A DNA stretch of 64,000 nucleotides, taken from Usnea hakonensis (lineage: Eukaryota > Ascomycota > Lecanoromycetes > Lecanorales > Parmeliaceae). The translations under genes and the position numbers were made by a program. The stretch is from positions 1-64,000 of the forward strand of contig BLJB01000371.1 of the NCBI GenBank assembly GCA_013423325.1, written 5' to 3'. Positions 37,402 through 46,752 of the stretch are shown in pieces. A model generated the notes under the pieces. It was not told the DNA's origin and did not search any database. It saw only the letters and a program-made list of their open reading frames with translations. Within the stretch, counting starts at the first letter, position 1; the number at the start of each line of letters is the position of its first letter.

Positions 37402-38863
37402 ATGGAACCGTTACCGCGTCCCACCGATGGCGATCGGAACCGGGGCCCACAATTGCTTGCCATGTGGTGGACCGAGCTTTCAATCTGCGTCATCATGGTG
37501 ATCTTGCGCTTCTATTCGCGATACAAGCTCAAGAACTTTGGAACCGACGACTGGCTAATGCTGACAGCTCTTGTAAGTAGCAAGACTGACTCTCCCTAAA
37601 ACAACCAACACTGCTAAACCGCACCCGTCAGATCTTGTACATATCCACAACAATATGTGAAACATTCGCCGCAACAGACGGCGGAGGGCGACATCTCTAC
37701 TACCTGAAGCCGGCGGATATCCAAAAGGTCACCAAGATCACCTGGATCGAGAATCCATTGGGTATCATGGCTCTAGCAATAGCGAAAATGTCCGTCGCCT
37801 TCCTGATCCTGCGGCTCATAGGGCCATCGACTAGATGGCGCAAATGGTCTCTGTACTTGAGCATTGTCCTTACATTCGTTATTGGAGCTCTGGCCAGCAT
37901 CTTAACGTTTGCGCAATGCAACCCACCGCGCGCTTTGTGGGAGCCGACTGAGGTCCCCGACGCCAAGTGCTGGAAGCCGAGTGTCCAAAGTGACTTTGCG
38001 ATCTTCACTGGAGGTAAGTTTGAGAGTGGCGGGCATAGCCTGTATGAGCTGTCGCTGATACGTCGTAGCTTACTATACCTTTATTGACATGTTCCTCGCC
38101 CTACTCCCCATCACCTTCATCTGGAACTTAAATATACAACGTGAGCGCAAAATCGCTTTAAGCATACTCCTCAGCCTAGGCGTCTTGTACGTCCTCTCCC
38201 CACCCCAGCCCTTAAGAGCCCCCCCCCCCTTAACACCCCCCCAGCGCCGGAATATGCTCCGCCGTCAAAGTCGCCTACCTCCACGAATTGAGTTCCCGCG
38301 CCGACTTCACCTGTAAGTCCACCCGCCTGATCACCCCACCCCGCTCCCTCTTCCCCCCCACATCCCCCGCTAACCTCCCTCCCCCAGGGGCAACCTACGA
38401 CCTCGCCGCCTGGACCGGCGCCGAACTATTCCTCCTCATAGTCTGCGCCTGCGTCCCGACTCTAAAACCCCTCTACGAGCACCTCCGCTCATCACCCATC
38501 TTCAGTTTCTCCTACTTCACCTCCAAACGCTACGCCTCGGATCGCAAACACTACTACGGTTTCGACGGCAACAAAAGCCCCCCGAAACCCCATTACTACG
38601 GCGGTGGGCACTCCGACGGCAGTGCGCCGGGACGACGTGATAAGGGGGTGGGGGTGTCGGCGAAAGTGATTGCGTCCTCGGATGCCGGGTTTGATGCTTG
38701 GGATGGTGGGGATCGGAATGCGCTGATTGGGTTGGGGAGGATTGGTGTGCAGAGGGGGTGGGAGGTGGAGAGTGGGAGGGGGTCGGATGCGGGGACGAGG
38801 GAGGCGGTGGAGGGGGCTGCGCGGTTGGATGGGAAGAAGGGGAGAGGGGATGATGTTGTTTAG
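37402..38863 (+). CDS. Pth11-like seven-transmembrane receptor (fungal rhodopsin domain)
   Basis: Model: exons 37402-37572, 37632-38013, 38069-38186, 38245-38312 and 38388-38863, giving 404 aa. Introns are 59, 55, 58 and 75 bp; the two last have C-rich tracts before the acceptor. Seven hydrophobic helices are visible, with family blocks FGTDDWLML, GGGRHLYYL, IAKMSVAFLILRL, AQCNPPRALWEP, FIDMFLALLPITFIW and a final LKPLYEHL. The tail of about 130 residues is Gly/Asp-rich. It sits beside the O-methyltransferase, facing away from it, so it may be an unrelated neighbour of the cluster. I considered a meroterpenoid terpene cyclase, but length and motifs fit the receptor family. Confidence 0.85.
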
Positions 38864-39064
38864 GGAATGGGCATGGCCACGGGTGATGGAGCTTGTGGTT
38901 TGGCTTTGTATATATTTGTAAGCTGTATTGCAGTGGTTTCTGTCGTTGGAGGCTTTCCGTGTATAATATATCTCCAAGAAATCTAATTCTCGGAAGATGG
39001 CATTCATCAATAAACAAAGTCAATGAACAACATAGAATAATATACCACATGAAACCAATACCTC

Positions 39065-40245
39065 CTACACCCTCTGCCCAAAAAACTCCATAAACCCTCT
39101 CGCCTCACCCCCCAAATACTCCTTCATCTCAACCCCCGCGTTCAACCCCTCCCCATCATCCCTCAAATCGAACGTTCGCTCCGCCCCCACCGCAATCGCT
39201 CTCCCTACCCACTCTCATGATTAGCCAAGCGTACCCCAAAAAACACCCCCACCCCCACCCCCCTCTCCCCCTCCCACTTCCCCCCCAAACAAAACTCACC
39301 AACAACACCCTCATCAACCACACACCTAACCGCCGCCATCGCCACATCACCCGCCTCCCCCACCGGAAAGCCCTCCCTACGACAAAGATCCGCCAAGCCT
39401 TTAGACATGGGCGTATCCATAACCCAGGGCGCAATGAGATTGATTCTGTAGCCCAGGTCCTGGAACTTGGATCTGGTGGCGCGGAAGAGGCCTCTAGTGG
39501 CCCATTTGGAGGCCGTGTAGTCGGCGGCGTCGATCTCGAGGTAGGCTGCGAGGGAGGCGATGAGGAGGAGGCATTTTCGGAACGGAGGGGGGGGAGACGA
39601 CGAAGAAGAAGAAGAAACAGAAGAAGAAGAAACAGAGGAAGAAGGGGATGCAAGGGCAAAGTAATGCTGGGCGAGTTTGCTAGTGTAGTAGCTGCCTTTG
39701 ATATTGACGTCAAAATTGAGATCCGCGCTTTGGGGCAGCGGGGGATCGTTTTCCAAAGAGGGCGGGTCTTCGTTTGGGGGGATGAAAGGGGATCCACCGA
39801 CACCGGCGGCGGCGACGACGATGTCGATGGTGCTGTGGGGGGAGGAGTGTGAGATAGCGGTTTTGAAGGCGGTGATTTGAGAGTGCCAGTTTGTTACGTC
39901 GGTGGATATGTAGTTGAGGCTAGGTAGGGTGGTTCAGAGAATGTTTTGATTGTGGGGGTTGAGGAGATAGATACTGTAGTCCTTTTTTACGCAATGCTTC
40001 CACGAGGGCTTCGCCTGTTTGTTTGTTGATGTCCGCGATTGTGACTTTGGCTCTACGTGTTGTTGGCCTTTGGTATATAGAGTAGAGTAGAGATATCTGA
40101 AGAATGGGCGTATGCCCTACCCGTTCTCTGCAAAGCTGGTAGCAATTAAAGCTCCCAAGCCTGAGGCTCCGCCGGTGACGAGGACATTTTTATCTTTCAA
40201 TACGGAAAAATCCAAGGTCTTTGATAGATCAGCGATGGGTGTCAT
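39065..40245 (-). CDS. Short-chain dehydrogenase/reductase with poly-Ser insertion
   Basis: Model: exons 40245-40121, 40052-39975, 39919-39300 and 39204-39065, giving 320 aa. The first three exons are supported by the SDR core, and the 46-residue last exon follows a 95-bp intron. The cofactor motif TGGASGLG is at 24-31, an NAG-type motif is represented by AAAGVGG, and the catalytic triad is Ser190, Tyr202 and Lys206 (YTASK). Asp after beta-2 (TIADIN) favours NAD. Similarity is to 15-hydroxyprostaglandin-dehydrogenase-like fungal SDRs. Between the helix ending AQHYFAL and the beta strand CLLLIAS lies a Ser/Val/Pro-rich insert of about 25 residues encoded by a TTC/TCT microsatellite (about 39585-39650). 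It may be part of the adjacent biosynthetic region, or unrelated. Confidence 0.82.
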
Positions 40246-40599
40246 GATGGTTGAAGGTGCCTGGGGTAACGTATGGCAAGGTACTTTACTTTAGGTAGAT
40301 TACCCCTCATAGATACCTCTCGATAAGGTAAAGTACCCGAAACTTTAAGGTTCAAGGCGTTTTTAGCGTGTCTGGGGAAAGAAGGAATTATCCAAATTCA
40401 GATCCAGATCAACTTTCTTTTTCTTCATCATTATCATTCTTTACCTTACCATACCATACCTTACTTTACTTCAACTTACCTTACCTTTCCTTGTTCTTTT
40501 TCTTTTTTTACGCGTCATCACTTACTTTCATTCTTTCGTCCTTTCAACACAGATGCCCTTCCCATATCCGTCCCCATCTTCATCTTCATCTCCATAGCC
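40246..40599. promoter_or_regulatory. Divergent promoter of the SDR and TRP-channel genes
   Basis: 354 bp between two start codons on opposite strands. It holds an imperfect inverted repeat, GGTACTTTACTT (about 40278-40289) against AAGGTAAAGTACC (about 40326-40338), and a run of TACCTTACC-like hexamers at 40440-40495 followed by a pyrimidine-rich tract. No open frame of note. Confidence 0.45.
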
Positions 40600-42732
40600 A
40601 TGACAAGGACAAGGACACATAGTGGTGGAGAGGCGGAACCTCTAATCGCACATGAAGAAGATGAAGAGCATCACTATCAAGGTCCCACCGGCCCAAATCC
40701 TTACGCAGATCTACCCATCTATACAACCATCCATCGAGTCCGCCACGAGCTCATCAACAGCATTGATGATCCCTATAGTTTGGATCAATTGAGAGCCCCA
40801 AGGATAAATGTTACCATTGTCAGACCCTTGGTCGACCGTCTCTGGGACGAAAAAGACGTCTCCATCATCTACTGTCTGCTCGTGAACAAGCTCTACTTCC
40901 TTCGCGAACAAGCATTCGAGGCCCACCAAACCATCACTACCACTCTGGCACATCTGTGCGAATTGACCGCTGCCAAAATGCTCAGGCGTTTCGATGAGCA
41001 CCATCCAGGACGCGATGGAATGCTTTTACTTGCACACATACTCGTCGCCGGATTTGAACCATTCCAGAATGCGCCCCGGGAGATCCAACGAGTCCACAGC
41101 TATGCCAACTCATCCAGCGTCCTAAAGCGGGGACACAGGATTGGCAAATCCACGGTCCTGGAGATCGCCATCATCTCGGAGAGTAAGATCTTCTTGAGTA
41201 CGCCGTCATGTCAAAAGGTGATGGAAGCCATCTACGTTGGCCGTGTCGTCTACACCCCGTCATCCTTCATCGATATAATACCCGACCACTACAAGTATAA
41301 GCCCATCACACTGTACTACCCTAAAAAGGCCCCAGTCCTCAACCAGTATAGGCTCATGGTCCCCCGAACAAGGAATGCTCTAGATATCTGCCAATTTGTG
41401 GCCCTTCTGATACTCTATATCCTCGCCATGGAGCACCGCGACCATGATGAATATACCAAGTCCGAGCTTATCTATGGTATTTATGCGACAGGCTGGGCAC
41501 TAGACGAGTTTGCCTCCATCTTGGAACATGGATGGAAGTGTTATACGCAGAATCTTTGGGCCTTCCTGGACTTCACCTTCATTATCATCCATCTCGTCTA
41601 TCTTGTCCTTCGCTTCTATAGCTTAGTGACGAGTGGTAATCGATCTGGTACAACAGCACTTGATATCCTATCGGCAGCGGCACCCGTGCTGATACCACGC
41701 TTGGCTTTTAACCTACTCTCGGAGAATATGCTTTTCGTGTCCCTGCGAGCCATGATAGCGGATTTCACAGTCCTTACCTTGTTAGCAATGTGGTGCTTTG
41801 GGGGATTCCTGCTCAGCTTGGTGTGGATAGGCAAGGGCGATCATCCGCCCATCACCATTTCCAAGTGGATGCTATTTGTCTGGTTCGGCCTCGACGGGAC
41901 TGGGATCCAAAAGTCAGTCGAATTCCATTGGCTTATCGGACCAATCCTGATGGTCACCTTCGCCTTCTTGGGCGATACGCTCTTCCTCACCATCCTCGTA
42001 TCGATGCTCAGCAACACTTTTTCCAAAATCGCGTCCAATGTGGCAGCAGAGATCCAGTTCAGAAGAGCAGTCCTCACCTTTGAAGGGGTCAAGAGCGATG
42101 CAATCTTCAATTATCAGCCGCCTTTTAACATCCTAGCTTTGCTTATCCTCCTGCCTCTCAAGATGGTTGTCACCCCACGCTGGTTTCATAAGATCAATGT
42201 TGCAGCTGTACGAACGATCAACGGGCCGCTCCTCTTGGCCATCAATGTGTACGAGCGCAAGCGTCTGTGGGCCACGAAGCCGATGAACATTCTGGGCAAA
42301 CTGGGCTCATTTGAATTTTCACGCTTTTCCGTACACGCAGACATACAAGCAGTCTTTGACTCTGACCCGCCCCAATACATCCAAGACGAGATTACTGAAG
42401 CCGAAGAGAACCCTATATCTGGGGATCTTAATGGCAAGGCCGCAAGCAGATCAGAGAGCAAACACAAGGGTCCCCGGAAACAAGCCAAGCGAAAGGATTC
42501 GATGGCGGCGATGGACGGCTTGGCGGCACACGTAGGTGAGGGTTTACATGGACACGATATCAGTGAGCTTGTAAGCAGACTGGAAGCCTTGGAGAATGCT
42601 ACCAAACGAATTGAGAACATGGTAAAGCGAATTGGGCAGGATTTGGGAAGTGACAGCAGTGGCAGTGATTTGTCACGAGCTCGAACGGCCGATGACATCA
42701 ACGAGAACACAGAGACCGCGGAGAACACGTAA
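40600..42732 (+). CDS. TRP-type cation channel, Yvc1/TRPY-like
   Basis: A single exon of 710 aa. The N-terminal third (1 to about 260) is a soluble helical domain, followed by six membrane helices between about 262 and 480. The pore region carries FGLDGTGI at 429-436, the filter-like segment of fungal TRPY channels. The cytosolic C-terminus has a basic stretch, then a predicted coiled coil (SRLEALENATKRIENMVKRI) and an acidic end. Yvc1 releases calcium from the vacuole on stretch or osmotic shock, and length and architecture fit well. The start follows a short pyrimidine-rich leader; another Met further in would lose the acidic N-terminus conserved in the family. Confidence 0.92.
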   Translation: MTRTRTHSGGEAEPLIAHEEDEEHHYQGPTGPNPYADLPIYTTIHRVRHELINSIDDPYSLDQLRAPRINVTIVRPLVDRLWDEKDVSIIYCLLVNKLYFLREQAFEAHQTITTTLAHLCELTAAKMLRRFDEHHPGRDGMLLLAHILVAGFEPFQNAPREIQRVHSYANSSSVLKRGHRIGKSTVLEIAIISESKIFLSTPSCQKVMEAIYVGRVVYTPSSFIDIIPDHYKYKPITLYYPKKAPVLNQYRLMVPRTRNALDICQFVALLILYILAMEHRDHDEYTKSELIYGIYATGWALDEFASILEHGWKCYTQNLWAFLDFTFIIIHLVYLVLRFYSLVTSGNRSGTTALDILSAAAPVLIPRLAFNLLSENMLFVSLRAMIADFTVLTLLAMWCFGGFLLSLVWIGKGDHPPITISKWMLFVWFGLDGTGIQKSVEFHWLIGPILMVTFAFLGDTLFLTILVSMLSNTFSKIASNVAAEIQFRRAVLTFEGVKSDAIFNYQPPFNILALLILLPLKMVVTPRWFHKINVAAVRTINGPLLLAINVYERKRLWATKPMNILGKLGSFEFSRFSVHADIQAVFDSDPPQYIQDEITEAEENPISGDLNGKAASRSESKHKGPRKQAKRKDSMAAMDGLAAHVGEGLHGHDISELVSRLEALENATKRIENMVKRIGQDLGSDSSGSDLSRARTADDINENTETAENT

Positions 42733-43954
42733 GAATCCGGGGACGTACCAACTACTGGACATATCATACGCTGAGTGCGTGTCTTCTGCCTTGTTTATTC
42801 GTATACCGTAACTGGAGTCACATTATTCACCTTCCCGTTCCTACTCATGAGTACGTTGCGTCATATGAAAGTTTCTTTGCTTTTCCCTAAGAAGCGGCTT
42901 CTTTGAACCAAATTTCAGCGTGATCATCGGGATTTGGCCGTTCTGTTCTTAAATGAGACGTGCATTATGGAGGCAGGAGAAGAAATTGCAAGCCACTATT
43001 ACGCGCATCTTTCAAGTGAAGCAGCTATGTTCCGTTTGACACGTTGAGCACGATCAAGCCAATCATGCACCACCTGCAATGACCTTCCTTTTTGGCAGAT
43101 TACCTCATGGGAAAGACGTATTCATTTGACAAGACTCTTATGGCCCCCCACGTCACGTACTAACTTGTGCACAGGATCATCGATACCCGCTCTGGAAGTC
43201 TGTACTTAGTTCGAACTTACGCAGCTCCTTCTCACTGCTCCGATACCGCCCTCCGAGTCCGAACACGCTTCTGGGGACCCTGAAACATCGCATCAAGGCA
43301 GAGAGTTATTCTAGCGTAAGCGCTACTCCAGTCGCGAGCCTGCGCTTATATCGCGCGCCCTCTTGGCTGGCCTCGTGGGCTCTGTATGCCAAAGTATTCG
43401 ACAATGCTGATTGAGGATTGAATTCGATGCCACCCTGTCGTACCCACTCTCGCGGGTTGCCGCATCCCACGAAAAGTCTCCCGTTGGCTTGATTAGCCTT
43501 CTAATCTCGACCCTAAACTTACGTCGGATCGGCCGCCCTCGGGTTCCTGGTTTCTGAAGGTCTACCCAATCCATATACCCACGTGGCGTTGGATGACAAC
43601 TCTATATCTTCAACTTCCGGGCTAGTTTGGCGAGCATCGAACAAAGTCCATTTTTGTGGAAAAGGTCATGGGTGAATGAGCGGTAAGCCAACATAATCCT
43701 GTAATGCGCCAGTGGCGTCAATTCGTATAAAGTCGGGATTGAGTAGCTGTATCTTGTTGTACATGCAAGGTAGTCTTCGTCTCCGGGAAGAGTATTCATA
43801 CACCTTCGTTTTTGGACAATCCTCTTCGGTTATCGAAATTCTCCTACAACGTCTCGTTCTTTGAAGACTCATTCAGTTTGACCGCATTGCTGCAACTCTC
43901 GCTCTTGACCCGACTGTTCCCTTGACATTGACAAACACTGCACTGCTGAAAGAT
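42733..43954. other. Intergenic, promoter of the secreted protein gene
   Basis: No gene seen. Minus-strand frames of 65-83 codons at 43323-43872 show no family content. Confidence 0.45.
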
Positions 43955-45406
43955 ATGCCAAGAGCCTGGCCGCTTTTGCTTTCTGCGACCTTTACGCATA
44001 TTCTATTATCGGACGCTTCGCCTGTTACCTCACAGCTATACCAACCTTTACCCGGGAGACAGGATGGTAATTGTAGCAACCTCCGACAAAACCTCACCCA
44101 AACATGCTGGGAAGAGCTGAAAATGGATACTTATCTGACAAACTGGTGGAAGGCCAATCAGGGAGCATGTGGCGGTGCCAACACCAGTTTCGTATCATGC
44201 TACCAGCAGTCTGTGGGAGTAGAAGAACAACAGTGTGACGTCACCGGACCGCAAATGTGTGACTATCCCGAAAACTTCAGCGGGTACAGTCCACAAGAAG
44301 CGTACACTCTCTACACAATTTTCGCGATATGGCAATGGTTTGAATCCATCTACGAAGCCATTGAGAACGCCGACCTATCTGCCGGCGGTCCAGTGGGCAA
44401 GATTGTCAAAACAATCAACCCCGAAGTGGAAAAGACGCAATCTCTCGGCGATTTCCTCCAAGCACTGACAGCATTTGCGCCTCTACTCAGCCTCCCCGCC
44501 TCACTCGGAAAGGCCGTCACATCCGTCACCGAGACCGCCATGCGGCAAAGCCCCGGCGTGCTCAAACAGCTCAACCCCACCGGAACCCTCGATTCCGAAA
44601 TCGTGCAAATCAGCGATATATACGACGGCCTCAGCACCATCAAAACCACATACCAAAAAAACATATCCGCCGCGCTCGGCCTCGTCCAACAGGACTTCAC
44701 CACCTTCGCCCTCTTCGCCGCCAACGGCTCCTTCATCGCGCCCCGCGCGTCCCTCCAAGCCGAAACCACCAACCTCACCGCGGCGTTGGAAACCTACATC
44801 GTCTCCTCCTGCCTCACAGCCAGCAACATATTCATAACCCTAGCCCGAGACACGAACCCGCAACAGCTCGCCAGCAACGGCTCCCTAACAACCCCCTCCC
44901 TAGTCCAATGCGCCTCGTACGACGCCTACGGCGTCTGCAGCGCCTGGTGGTACGACCCAGACACCAACGCCGCCTTCGGCCTCTCCGCCCTCAACAACAT
45001 GGAAACAAACTTCTACGCTCTCATGGAAACGCTCTTCTCCTCCGGCTGGACCACCGGCGCCTCTCTGTTCCTCGGCGCCAAGGCCTGCGCCGATTACATG
45101 GCCGTCAACGGCGGCAGCAACGCCCCCGCTTTGGACCCCGTCACCCTAGTCCCTCGCTGCATCAGCAACGTGCAAGTGTGCGTGTGGGATGAGAGTTGCC
45201 GATTCGCAGACAATGACTGCGAGTTTACGGGGGAGTATGGTTGGGGGCCGTGTAAGCCGCAGTATGGGTACGAGGCGGATGATTGCGGGGATGATGGGTA
45301 TGCTACGACGGAGGATGTGCCGGCGGCGTATTTGGGGCCGTTGACGACGGTCACGGAGGCGGACGGGGCGGATAGTGTGATTGCTTGTCATCACTCGACT
45401 TCTTGA
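43955..45406 (+). CDS. Secreted Cys-containing protein of unknown function
   Basis: A single exon of 483 aa. The start is the first ATG; the frame extends upstream only through a non-ATG codon. Residues 1 to about 22 form a signal peptide, followed by a GRQ dibasic-like processing site. About 17 cysteines cluster at the ends: CSN/CWE/CGG/SCY/QCDV/MCDY near the N-terminus and CISNVQVCVWDESC/DNDCEF/GPCK/DDCG near the C-terminus. The middle is helical and Ser/Thr/Ala-rich with several N-glycosylation sites. The tail may be proteolytically or surface attached, but I see no convincing GPI signal. I recognise it as a recurrent fungal secreted protein without a known role. The coding region is clearly more GC-rich in third positions than its flanks. 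Confidence 0.82.
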   Translation: MPRAWPLLLSATFTHILLSDASPVTSQLYQPLPGRQDGNCSNLRQNLTQTCWEELKMDTYLTNWWKANQGACGGANTSFVSCYQQSVGVEEQQCDVTGPQMCDYPENFSGYSPQEAYTLYTIFAIWQWFESIYEAIENADLSAGGPVGKIVKTINPEVEKTQSLGDFLQALTAFAPLLSLPASLGKAVTSVTETAMRQSPGVLKQLNPTGTLDSEIVQISDIYDGLSTIKTTYQKNISAALGLVQQDFTTFALFAANGSFIAPRASLQAETTNLTAALETYIVSSCLTASNIFITLARDTNPQQLASNGSLTTPSLVQCASYDAYGVCSAWWYDPDTNAAFGLSALNNMETNFYALMETLFSSGWTTGASLFLGAKACADYMAVNGGSNAPALDPVTLVPRCISNVQVCVWDESCRFADNDCEFTGEYGWGPCKPQYGYEADDCGDDGYATTEDVPAAYLGPLTTVTEADGADSVIACHHSTS

Positions 45407-46686
45407 GAAGGGGTTGGGGGGGGGGGGGTTCGTTCCGGACATTAGAGGAGGTAATCAGGCTACTTTGACTAGATCTGGCGGCGCTTTTGTCTTTCGATGC
45501 ATCATAGATATAGATATATAGAGATTGCAAAATCACATATAGAACGCGCCCGGAAACACTCCCTTCATCCACCTCATCAACAAAAAGCCATCCAGCCAGC
45601 CAGCCAGCCATCGTAGCTACCCACCATCTATAACCTCATTCAAAACAGCATCTTACCCCCCCTCCCCCCTCTCCTCTCCCCTCATGAAAACCCCATCACC
45701 CAAACCCCCTCCCCTCATCCCCCCATCACCCAAACCCCTCTCTTCATCCACCCATCCACCAAACAATCCCAAACAACCCCTTTCCACCAAACGCCCCAAA
45801 AACAACCCCATTCCACCTCTCCTCCCCTCCATTGAAACCCCATTCTATACATGACCCCATCACCGTCACAACCCACCCCTCCTTTCGTCTTATCCGGCTA
45901 ATCATACACTATCCCTCTTCTGTGTCAGATCTAGAAAGATTCGCTAAATGATGAGGAGGAGAGTTTGTTCTCTATGTATGTATGTATATATATATCGAGA
46001 GATTTAAGAGAAAAGGGGTGGTTGGGGGATGGTAAGGTATCTCACAAAACAAAAGCGGAGAGGAGAGGAGAGGAGAGGTAGATAAGCCGTGGGGATAGGA
46101 TGGGATAGTTTTTTCTTAATACAACATAGATTGATTGCATATGATCTGATGTGATGTGATCTGATCTTGAGTGTGGGGGAAGGGGGGGGGAGATATATGG
46201 ATGTAGAAGTCTAGAGGGTGATAGGGAAAAGTTTGTCGGGGGGGGGGAGGGAGGGAATACGGTGAATGGGATTAGATTAGGTGTATTTGCTGGCTGGGGA
46301 TGGGGTATGCGGGGTAGAAGACTATGAATGAAGGGGGAGGAAGGCAGCTAGCTATATTGAGTCGTATACTATGCTAGTAATAGATGGAATCGGCGCTTGA
46401 TAAGCGTCGTTGCAGGATTCAAGTTCGTTATATAGACACTGACGCTAGACGGTCCCTGCAGCCTTCGATTAGTGGCAGCGAGAGATACGATGCACAGTCG
46501 CAATCTGTTCAGGATGTAGCAAGAAGCAAAGCAAAGGACTCTTCGCCGTGGCCCCGTGTTATGGCGAAGGCAGGTGCATCCGTTAGTGGCTCGGCGGGCA
46601 TTTGTACTTCGCAGAGATTTCTCAGTCATTGAATGTATGCTTCTTGCACACTGTTGACGATACCAACACCCCGCAGAGACCAACGT
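45407..46686. other. Low-complexity intergenic stretch
   Basis: C-rich and G-rich simple sequence is dense here: a G11 run right after the stop at about 45417-45427, CCAGCCAG repeats near 45590-45612, CCCCTC/CCCATC tracts at 45655-45860, TATG/TATA and GAGAG repeats at 45975-46080, and G-runs at 46178-46250. No protein-coding signal. Confidence 0.6.
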
Positions 46687-46752
46687 CTACCATATTCCTC
46701 CCATTCCCACCCTAGGATCCACCTCGTCTGGCAAGCCTTCCAGCCTACGACA

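Noticed and set aside
37402..38863. Meroterpenoid terpene cyclase (integral membrane) for the UbiA cluster
   Set aside because: The motifs (DDWLML, GRHLYYL, AQCNPPRALW) and length of 404 aa fit the Pth11-like receptor family.
38492..39050. Two minus-strand frames of 172-177 codons, Pro/His/Ser-rich
   Set aside because: Antisense to the GC-rich tail exon of the second receptor; no family signal.
39217..39852. 211-codon plus-strand open frame rich in Arg/Gly
   Set aside because: Antisense to the SDR gene; its low-complexity content is the complement of the Ser microsatellite.
42186..42767. 193-codon minus-strand frame
   Set aside because: Antisense to the TRP channel 3' end.
43922..43954. 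Upstream start for the secreted protein
   Set aside because: The first codon of that extension is TTG; the ATG at 43955 gives a normal signal peptide.
45580..46260. CRISPR-like or satellite array
   Set aside because: Only simple microsatellites and homopolymer runs; no regular spacers. CRISPR is not expected in fungi.
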